56,338 nucleotides of DNA, taken from NCBI GenBank assembly GCA_017964485.1, contig JAGCRW010000039.1, forward strand, positions 65,365-121,702, in the 5' to 3' direction. The notes beneath the pieces are model-generated. The model ran no database searches. It was not told the origin of the DNA and saw only the letters and a program-made list of their open reading frames with translations. The DNA comes from Muribaculaceae bacterium (GTDB lineage: Bacteria; Bacteroidota; Bacteroidia; Bacteroidales; Muribaculaceae). The translations under genes were made by a program, and so were the position numbers. Numbering within the stretch: position 1 is the first letter of the stretch; each line of letters starts with the position of its first letter. This document shows, in pieces, positions 26,897 through 34,700 of this stretch.

Positions 26897-27442
26897 TTAT
26901 TTCTTTTTGCTTTTACTTTTGCCCTTTGTTTTGGTTTTGCTTTTGCCTTTACCCTTGTTGCTGTTTTCGATAGCATTATCACTGTCAACACTTTTATTGT
27001 CATCTATCATATAAACTTCAATGTCACCATTTTCATCAGTTTCTACGTTTATTGTCTCAGGAGTGGGGACACGCTCAACATTTCCAGCCGAAGAGTATTC
27101 ATACCTTTTGCTATCGGTCATCATTTGTTCTAAATATATTTTAGATACCGATTTGGGTTTCTTAACCTCCACCACAAGAGACTTTACAGTTGACTTACAC
27201 TTACGAGACACATAATAACGCTTCTTTGCATTATTATCAACAAACATCAAATACCCATTGCCTTTTATTTCAACAACTGTGGTAGGACTAATCGTTGAGC
27301 CCACTTTAACTTCAGAGTCGCCTTGATATACATTAAAAGCCTTCTCAACTTTATAAGTAGTGGTCGCAGACTTATTAGGTTTGGCGTTTGCAGTTACACC
27401 TATAACCAAGCAAAACACGATAAATAATAAAATCTTTTTCAT
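26897..27442 (-). CDS. Small secreted protein, FecR-like beta domain with polybasic tail
   Basis: 181 residues. Signal peptide 1-20 (MKKILLFIVFCLVIGVTANA). Residues 28-90 (VYQGDSEVKVGSTI ... GYLMFVDNNAKKRYYV) have the look of a FecR-type beta domain, a weak resemblance I would not rely on alone. An acidic segment (about 125-155) is followed by a Lys/Gly/Ser tail (KGKGKSKTKTKGKSKSKKK). The gene follows the CHASE2 gene with only three bases between, so the two are almost surely co-transcribed and probably work together at the envelope. Unrelated in sequence to the surrounding dockerin proteins. Confidence 0.75.
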   Translation of the reverse strand: MKKILLFIVFCLVIGVTANAKPNKSATTTYKVEKAFNVYQGDSEVKVGSTISPTTVVEIKGNGYLMFVDNNAKKRYYVSRKCKSTVKSLVVEVKKPKSVSKIYLEQMMTDSKRYEYSSAGNVERVPTPETINVETDENGDIEVYMIDDNKSVDSDNAIENSNKGKGKSKTKTKGKSKSKKK

Positions 27443-27445
27443 AAT

Positions 27446-28615
27446 CTATTTGTTTATTAGTGTGTTTCTTAATAACCACCAGTTGTGCTTGCGCGATAAG
27501 GTCTCTATGGCAGCATTGTATATGCTGCGACTCTCGAGCACAAATCCCAACAGCAACAGTATGAGGATTGCATCAAGATACACGCTCTTGTGAACGAACA
27601 TCAGCAGAATGCCCCAAAGAACAAAAAACAAGAACACTATTGTTACTACACGAAGCACCAAGTTCGATTCTTTTCCGAAGAGACACCAACCTTTTTTGCT
27701 GCGTTTAAGCCATCCTAGCACGGAATCCACAATAAGTTCAAACAAGTAGCAGAGTACAAAAGCTATAAGTAGGTTAACCCACGTGTTGGCATAACTGATG
27801 TTACGGTGACTGCGTATGGTCTCAACCGAATAGGCCTGAAGCATCACACCTGGCATCTTGCCCAAGGGTGTGCTCCACATGTCACCCTCATCGGTGCAAC
27901 TTCCCACCATCACGATATGGTCAGAGATAAGCTCCTTGTAAGCATCAACGGAGTCGAGAGGCACCACGACAAACTTAGTTGTGAAGTCGATGGTAAGTTT
28001 TTTTTGTGGCTGAAGAGAAAGAGAGTCGAGCACCAAGGCTATCTCCACTGGAAATGAATTCATTGCCATGTCGCCCAGGTTCTCAACAGTGAGCATATTT
28101 CTAATGGTCTTATGCTCGAAATTATCGTCTAGGTTGGTGAAGCCCTCTCTCACGCCAAGGGTGTCGGCAAAGAATGAGGACCTCTTGCCCGTAAACGCCT
28201 TCGTCTTGCCATCATAGTCAAGTAATCTGGTTCCCCACACGGTATTCTCGCTCATGTTCGTCACTGTCTCCAAAAGAATCATATTGTCATCGGGCTCACC
28301 ACGCAAGTCGGCAAACACCACATCAATACCCGTGACCCAAGGTTTTAACGAGTCAATTTTAGCAAAGCCACGAGCCAAGTTGCCACGGTTATATTCATTA
28401 CCTATATCAACGATGGTGATATCCTGATTCACGTCACTCCCTTTGTTGGCAACACGGAAAAACAGATCGGTAGAGGACATGTTGCCCAACGCCTCCTCCA
28501 GTGGGTCGAACATCGAGAAGTTAAGCACCACATAATAAGTCAATCCCGTGAGAGCAAACGCCAGCAGGGTGATGAGCAAGTGGTCGATATGAAATATGTA
28601 TTTCAGAAGTTTCAT
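27446..28615 (-). CDS. Stand-alone CHASE2-domain membrane protein
   Basis: 389 residues. One N-terminal membrane helix (about 13-32), an extracytoplasmic CHASE2 domain (about 35-265) and three C-terminal helices (about 272-360). CHASE2 signs are DITIVDIGNEYNRG, WVTGIDVVFADLRG, DTLGVREGFTNL and DHIVMVGSCTDEGDMWSTPLG ending in PGVMLQAYSVETI. CHASE2 normally sits before a cyclase, kinase or phosphatase; here only about 29 residues follow the last helix and no output domain exists. Signalling would need a partner, the obvious candidate being the small basic protein three bases downstream. It is divergent from the dockerin/beta-helix gene at 28822. Confidence 0.85.
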   Translation of the reverse strand: MKLLKYIFHIDHLLITLLAFALTGLTYYVVLNFSMFDPLEEALGNMSSTDLFFRVANKGSDVNQDITIVDIGNEYNRGNLARGFAKIDSLKPWVTGIDVVFADLRGEPDDNMILLETVTNMSENTVWGTRLLDYDGKTKAFTGKRSSFFADTLGVREGFTNLDDNFEHKTIRNMLTVENLGDMAMNSFPVEIALVLDSLSLQPQKKLTIDFTTKFVVVPLDSVDAYKELISDHIVMVGSCTDEGDMWSTPLGKMPGVMLQAYSVETIRSHRNISYANTWVNLLIAFVLCYLFELIVDSVLGWLKRSKKGWCLFGKESNLVLRVVTIVFLFFVLWGILLMFVHKSVYLDAILILLLLGFVLESRSIYNAAIETLSRKHNWWLLRNTLINK

Positions 28616-28633
28616 ATAATTTCAATCAATTTG

Positions 28634-28641
28634 CAAATATA
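28634..28641 (-). promoter_or_regulatory. -7 promoter box for the CHASE2 gene pair
   Basis: Minus-strand TATATTTG fits TAnnTTTG and is only 19 bases from the start at 28615, so the leader would be very short. -33 unclear. Confidence 0.45.
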
Positions 28642-28764
28642 ACACATTATTCTAAACCAGAAAACCGTTTGACTTTTAAATTCTCAATTATGGCTCAAAA
28701 TCCACATTTTTGTTTATTGTTTTATGGCATTTACATAAAAAACAAGTGCTATTTTAATGTAAAA

Positions 28765-28796
28765 TTTGTGCATCTCATCTCAAATGTATATTTTTG
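28765..28796 (+). promoter_or_regulatory. Bacteroidetes promoter for the N-terminal dockerin gene
   Basis: TTTG at 28765-28768 and TATTTTTG at 28789-28796, separated by 20 bases, match the -33/-7 pattern. The start at 28822 is 25 bases downstream. This placement argues against the in-frame upstream ATG at 28669, which lies before the promoter. Confidence 0.7.
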
Positions 28797-28821
28797 CAAA
28801 ACATTAATAAAAACACAAGAC

Positions 28822-30321
28822 ATGAAAAAGACTATTTTTGTAATTCTGCTCATTATTGCAGCAGCGATAGGATATAAAGCCAACGCGCTCATTGGTGATG
28901 TGAACGGTGACGGCACGGTGACGGCAGCCGACATTACGGCACTATATGACTACTTGCTCAACGGCGACACCAGCAGCCTCCTCAATGGCGACGTGAACGG
29001 CGACGGCGACATTACCAGCGCCGACGTGACATCAGTTTATGACATCCTTCTCAACGGTGAAGAGCCCGATCCTGATTTGCCCGATTTCACGGTCAATGTG
29101 GTTTATAATGGCAATGAGGCAACAGTCACAGTAGCCAAGAACATCAGGAACCAGATGACGGTTGAGATTAATGGCGCGCATGTCAACATCGTGGCCGCCC
29201 CCGAGCTGCAAGACTCTGTAATCTACAATCTTAGCGGCTCGACTAGCAACGGCTCGTTCTATATGGATGGCGACTATAAGTGCTTTGTGAATCTCACCGA
29301 CCTTACCATCCACAACCCCGACAGCGCAGCAATCAATATTGACAACGGTAAGCGCATCGACCTCACTCTCAATGGCAATAACACCCTCACCGATGCTACT
29401 GGTGGCCCTCAAAAGGCATGCTGCTTCATCAACGGCCATGCGGTGATTGCCGGCTCAGGAACTCTTAACATCACAGGCAACTCCAAACACGCATACTTCA
29501 GCGACGAATACACTCGCATCAACAGCGGCACCATCAACGTGACCAACTCGGTGAGCGACGGTTTCCACATCAACCAATACTTCCGCATGGATGGTGGCAA
29601 CGTGACCATCAGCACCACTGGAGGCGATGGCATTGACGTGGGATGCACCAAAGATCCCACAGACACCAACAATGGCCAGTTCATCATGAACGCTGGTACG
29701 CTCAATGTGACGACTAGCGCCAATGCCGTAAAGGGTATCAAGTGTGAGTCAATTATGACCATCGCTGGCGGCTCTATCACATCAAGCACCAGCGGCAATG
29801 CCATCTATGACCCCGACAAGGCCGACCTCAGCAGTTGTGCGGCAATCAAGTGTGACAGCACGTTCAACATGACCGACGGAACTATCTACCTCACCAGCAC
29901 TGGCATAGGCGGAAAGGGTCTGAACAGCGACGGCAGCGTGAACATCAGTGGCGGCACTTTCACCGCTGTGACCACTGGCGACGTGTATGAGTACTCCTCT
30001 ACCCTCGACACCAAGGCGGGTGGCGTCAAAGCCGATGGCTCTATTATAATCAGCGGTGGTACAGTAAAAGTAGCTGCCAGCAAATACGACGCCAAAGCCT
30101 TTAACGGTGAGTGCGGCTTCTTCACCAATGGTGGCTACATTTTGGGCATCGGTGGCAAGTCCTCTACAGTAAGTGCTGGCTACACCCAAAGGTATAAATA
30201 TCTGCGCAACCAAGTCATAACCGCAGGCTCCACCTACACATGCGAGGGCATCTCCTTCGCCATTCCATCGTTCTACAACAACGCCGCAGCGTTGGTAGTG
30301 GTTTCGACTCCTAATCTGTAA
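28822..30321 (+). CDS. Secreted beta-helix carbohydrate-binding protein with N-terminal dockerin
   Basis: 499 residues. Signal peptide 1-23 (MKKTIFVILLIIAAAIGYKA), directly followed by a dockerin at about 25-80 (DVNGDGTVTAADI, DVNGDGDITSADV, ending VYDILLNG). An acidic linker (EEPDPDLPD) leads to a right-handed beta-helix (about 90-499) rich in turns like INSGTINVTNSVSDG, MDGGNVTISTTGGDGID and ISGGTFTAVTTGD. This fits the Cthe_2159-type carbohydrate-binding family (PF14262; the founder binds cellulose and polygalacturonate). It is the only dockerin protein here with the module at the N-terminus. Five bases separate it from the DUF3822 gene, so that gene and rsmD may be partly co-transcribed with it. 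Confidence 0.85.
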   Translation: MKKTIFVILLIIAAAIGYKANALIGDVNGDGTVTAADITALYDYLLNGDTSSLLNGDVNGDGDITSADVTSVYDILLNGEEPDPDLPDFTVNVVYNGNEATVTVAKNIRNQMTVEINGAHVNIVAAPELQDSVIYNLSGSTSNGSFYMDGDYKCFVNLTDLTIHNPDSAAINIDNGKRIDLTLNGNNTLTDATGGPQKACCFINGHAVIAGSGTLNITGNSKHAYFSDEYTRINSGTINVTNSVSDGFHINQYFRMDGGNVTISTTGGDGIDVGCTKDPTDTNNGQFIMNAGTLNVTTSANAVKGIKCESIMTIAGGSITSSTSGNAIYDPDKADLSSCAAIKCDSTFNMTDGTIYLTSTGIGGKGLNSDGSVNISGGTFTAVTTGDVYEYSSTLDTKAGGVKADGSIIISGGTVKVAASKYDAKAFNGECGFFTNGGYILGIGGKSSTVSAGYTQRYKYLRNQVITAGSTYTCEGISFAIPSFYNNAAALVVVSTPNL

Positions 30322-30326
30322 TAGAA

Positions 30327-31112
30327 ATGACCAATCTACCAGCATTAGCTATTGACATTGATAGAGATAAGCTTCATTATCTCATTTATGCTCGTGACGT
30401 TAAGCCAACGATGGCGACTATTGAGCTCAATAGCAGTGACAATCTGAAACAGGCACTTGAGAACGCGGTCTATGACACGCCTCTCCTGCTTGAGGAATAT
30501 AGTCGCATCACCATCGTTCTGCACTCGCAGCACTTTGTGGTGATGCCAGCCCAGCTAGCGGAGCAGAAGATAGCAAGGCAGGTTTTCGACGCCTCTTTCT
30601 CACAGCTTGAAGGCGAACTGATGCTCTGCAAGGTTAAGAACACAGATGCCGCTATTGCTTGCGACGTGCCGCAGGGAGTGACGGCATTCCTCGCCCGCAC
30701 CTTTGGAACCCCTACCCTGCTTCACCATCTCGCACCACTGTGTGCCTACTGCGCCGAGGCCTACGCCGACGACAACGGCTGCTTGCACATTAATATTAAT
30801 GACAAAGAGGCCCACATAGTGGCAACGCGCAATGGCAAATTGCAATTAGCAAACACTTATCCCTACCGCTCGCTCGATGATATCATCTACTTCGCCCTTG
30901 CGGCATTCAAGGAGTGCCGTTTCGACAGCCGTGCCGACAAAATCTTGCTCACGGGCGACAACGAACTGCGCTCACAACTTGCCGAGCAGCTGCGCCAGCG
31001 CATTTCCTATGTCATGCCCGAAGTCTTCCCCGCACAAGCGCTACAATTAGGCAAAGATGTTATAACACTACCTTTCAACCTAGTAACCCTTGCACTCTAT
31101 GCGAATAATTAG
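30327..31112 (+). CDS. DUF3822 family protein
   Basis: 261 residues, cytoplasmic by appearance (no signal or membrane helix). Placed in DUF3822, a Bacteroidetes family often found directly before rsmD; the fold resembles the actin/ASKHA type (TNLPALAIDIDRDKLHYLIY at the start, HININDKEAHIVATRNGKL mid-protein, KILLTGDNELR later). It overlaps the rsmD start by 14 bases, implying translational coupling. Function unknown; a role linked to ribosome maturation is only suggested by the neighbour. Confidence 0.8.
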   Translation: MTNLPALAIDIDRDKLHYLIYARDVKPTMATIELNSSDNLKQALENAVYDTPLLLEEYSRITIVLHSQHFVVMPAQLAEQKIARQVFDASFSQLEGELMLCKVKNTDAAIACDVPQGVTAFLARTFGTPTLLHHLAPLCAYCAEAYADDNGCLHININDKEAHIVATRNGKLQLANTYPYRSLDDIIYFALAAFKECRFDSRADKILLTGDNELRSQLAEQLRQRISYVMPEVFPAQALQLGKDVITLPFNLVTLALYANN

Positions 31113-31632
31113 CGGAAAATATGGCCGTAGGCGTTTTGACGTGCCAACCAATATCACTGCGCGTCCCACTACCGACATGGCGCGCGAGAACCTATTCAAC
31201 GTACTCAATAACCTCGTGGACTTTGCGGGCATGACGGCGCTCGACCTCTTCTCGGGTACTGGCGCCATCAGTTTTGAGCTCCTTTCACGGGGCTGCGCCA
31301 GCGTTACAAGCGTGGAGAAGGCCTCGACACAATACAATTTCATCCGCAAGGTCAAGGATATACTCAAGGAGGAGAACCTGGTGCAGATTAAAGGAGATGT
31401 TTTCAAATTTATTGGTTCCTGCACCCGCAAGTTTGACCTCATCTTTGCCGATCCACCTTACGACCTGCCACAACTGCCGCAACTGCCCGAACTAATCCTC
31501 TCAAGCCAGATGGTGCAACCTGGCACACTCGTCATAGTGGAACACTCTAAAGCCAACGACTTCAGCCACCTCTCCCAGTTTACCCAGCAACGAGTCTATG
31601 GCAAAGTGCACTTTTCGTTCTTTACAGTTTAA
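31099..31632 (+). CDS. rsmD: 16S rRNA (guanine966-N2)-methyltransferase RsmD
   Basis: 177 residues from ATG 31099 (MRIISGKYGRRRF); a TTG nine bases earlier is less likely. SAM-binding motif ALDLFSGTGA near 50-59 and the catalytic DPPY at 118-121 identify the RsmD methyltransferase family, which methylates G966 of 16S rRNA on the small subunit. Length fits the family (about 180). It overlaps the end of the DUF3822 gene and is followed by a bidirectional terminator at 31688. Confidence 0.93.
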   Translation: MRIISGKYGRRRFDVPTNITARPTTDMARENLFNVLNNLVDFAGMTALDLFSGTGAISFELLSRGCASVTSVEKASTQYNFIRKVKDILKEENLVQIKGDVFKFIGSCTRKFDLIFADPPYDLPQLPQLPELILSSQMVQPGTLVIVEHSKANDFSHLSQFTQQRVYGKVHFSFFTV

Positions 31633-31687
31633 TGCGTTTCACGCAGGTTAGAGGTTCCCTTTCGGACACGTCGGACAAAGAATAAAC

Positions 31688-31725
31688 AAATGGTCGCCCC
31701 ACTATTGGGAGCGACCATTTTATTT
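31688..31725. terminator. Bidirectional terminator between rsmD and the large S8 protease
   Basis: AAATGGTCGC pairs with GCGACCATTT around a CCCACTATTGGG core, with A-rich sequence on the left and TTATTT on the right. It serves the convergent genes ending at 31632 and 31750. Confidence 0.85.
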
Positions 31726-31749
31726 AAAGATTGTAGTGCCTTAAGGCTA

Positions 31750-34700
31750 CTATTTAAACACTTTCTTCGTTGCTGTCTTGCTGCCGTCGCTGTAGCGAGT
31801 CACAACGATGTTAATGCCCTGGAACGGTTTGTCGCTGATCATACCAGCAGTGTTCACATAGTCAACACCCACCACCTCGCAGTTGCTATTCATGTAAACA
31901 CCATTTATAGCGGTAACGATGTTGCCATCACCACTCAAGTTAGCGGGATATACCACGTAGTTATCGCTTGGATCGCCACCACCTCTGAGAACATTCAGCT
32001 TAGAAGGACGACTAACAACAGCTATGAAGCGGTAGTTCTGACCTTCTTTCAAGCTTGGCTTAACGCCACCTGTTGTATTGCGTTCCCAACTAACGTTGAG
32101 CGCACCTTGAATCTCGGTGTTGTCAGGTGTTACAAACATCTCGCCATCCCACATAGCATAGGTGATCTCGCAAACCTCCTGAATCTTAGGATTCATAAAG
32201 AAGTAGTGATCGCCATGCACACCCACAGCACCAGTATTTCCATTGATGTTAAGGTTGCTCTCAATAAAGTTAGCAGGGCTGTACACGTTCATCGTGTAAT
32301 TGCTGTCATCGGTGAACGAGAGAGTGTATTCTCCGTTTTTGGGGAACACCTCGATGGTGTAGTTCTCATTGTCGATGTAGCGACCAGAAACAGTGCGGGC
32401 TGCAATTTTTTTGTTGTTTTCGACAGCACCATTGAGCAATTCGGCAATGCCATTATTTGCAGTAGCCTCGGGGAACTTGAGAACTATCCAGTTGCTCTGA
32501 TCCCAGTCACCAACCTGTCCATTATGAGTTTGAGTTTCATTATCATAATTGATATTGACATCGCGCATAAAGTCGATTTGACCGTCAATAATTGACGTGG
32601 CAACAATTGATGAATTGCCCTCGTCTTTACACCATAGCAAGCCATTGTCGGCATCGGTATAAACAGCTACTAGCTCGTCACTAATCATAAACTTCTGGTT
32701 CTTGGCACCGCTTGACTCGATTTGGGCAAGAGTTGCCGTAGTAGTAGTCAATGGTGTCTGGAAACCAATCTCGTACATATAACCGCGATAGTTGCTAACC
32801 TCAACCTTGTAAATCTTATTTGCATTAAGGTCTGTTACGGCAATATTATAGGTGCTGGTTGAGCCACTAATTTGAGTTGCTGTTGCTGTTGTTGCGGCAT
32901 TCAATGTGCCATCAGAATTCTCAGTGCACTCATAAATTTTTATTGCGGCAGGATAGCTGTCACTTGAGCCACCACCCATATAATTACCAGCTATTCCTAT
33001 ACCATATAGCTTCACTGCTGTAACATTGGTTACATAGAAACTGATATTTCTGATTTCTGAGTTTCTGCTACTATTATAACCCAAAGCACGAGATGTTGTA
33101 TTAGTGAAATAAGTGCCACTGCCGTTATATGGGTCAGAATATGATGGGTTGAATGACCATGTTGTTCCGCCATAGGTGTTGTTATTACTTAATGAACACT
33201 CAATCCAAGCTTGCGGATGGCCAGAACCTATAGTGCCACTGTTAATGGCATATCTTGCGCCAACAAAAGCACCATAAACTGGCATTGTGAGCCATGCAAC
33301 ATCATTATCATAATACTCTGTATATTTGTAGATGTTATCTACCAATGCAGTGCGCCATCCAGCATCATCAATAGTAGCATACTTAGCAATGTTTAGATAG
33401 GCGTCGTTAGCAGTGCCACCTTCGCGACATATACCAGAGATAACAACAGTTTCCATAAGCTCGCCACTTGTAAGAGTTATTGTGCCTGAATAGACGCCCT
33501 CACTAACTGGAGCATTGAAGGTGACTGTAACACTGGCTCCTGACTCAGCATCAGCAACACTGATGATGGATTGATCTATAGAAAATAAGCTATTCAGGTC
33601 TGAGAGTGTTACTGAAACATTATCGGTCAACTTATGACCATTTACATTGAAGGTTGCACTTGCTATCTCGCCAGGAGCAGCACGCATAGAAAGTTCATTT
33701 GGAGTAACTTTAAGTGTCGGCTTATTGAGTGGTGTCTGGAATCCAATCTCACAGATATAGCTACGATATGTAGCAGCCTCAACTTTGTAAATCATGCTTT
33801 CATCAAGGTCGGTTGCCGAGAGCACAAATGTTCCTGAAGTTGCAAAGTTACTTTCATTCTTTATAGCCGCTGTTGATGCTGTTAAAGTGCCATCGGCATT
33901 CTTCGTGCACTCATAAACCTTTAGAGATGCTGGATAATTACTATCTGCACGAGATTGACCAAGGCCTAATAATTTTACACCTGTGGTGTTGGTCACATAG
34001 AATGAGAATGTTTCCTGTGTAGTGTTTGTTCTTGAATTGTAACCCATTCCACGAGCTGTTGTGCTAGTGAAATAAGATGAACTACCAAGAAGTTCAGCAC
34101 TATTTCCCCATGTTGTGCCAGCATACTTGTTGTTTGTATTATCCACATTTGTCTCAATCCACTTTTGTGGATGTTCGTTATAATAACAAGCACTCCATGC
34201 GCCATATACAGGCAATGTGAGCCAAGCACATTCTTCATTTATATGCTCTGTGTACTTATACAGGTAATTAACATAACTTGTATTCCAACCAGCCTCATCA
34301 ATAGTTGCATATTTAGCGATGTTGAGATAATTATCACTTGCAGTACCACCCTCATGAGCAAATGCTGTAAGAGTTACTGTCTTGGGCTCGACGCCTGCAC
34401 AAGCAAGAGTGATTGTTCCTGTAAATGAACCTTCATTTGTGCTTTGGAAGGTAACAGTAACGTTAACAGGATTGTCCTCGCTAATGCTGTTAGCAGGGAT
34501 AGTTGTTGGAGAAACAGTAAAAACATCATTTGCGCCTGTAAGTTCCACATTCACTGCTTCATTGATAAAACGGCCTGTAACGGCAAACGTCTTTGTCACG
34601 CTGTTTTCCAGATCGCTCGAGAATGCAAGACTGGTAGGTTCAACTATCAGCGTAGGGATGGCAGCTTGAGCAGTTCCAGTGATATTGACAGTTACAGAAG

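Noticed and set aside
28669-28821. Upstream in-frame ATG giving a 51-residue extension to the N-terminal dockerin protein
   Set aside because: The extension spans the -33/-7 promoter at 28765-28796 and would precede an evident signal peptide.
31690-32595. 301-codon plus-strand open frame
   Set aside because: It lies antisense to the 3' part of the giant S8 protease, whose frame has clear domains and a terminator. The plus-strand frame has no recognisable domain and low-complexity Val/Ala/His composition.
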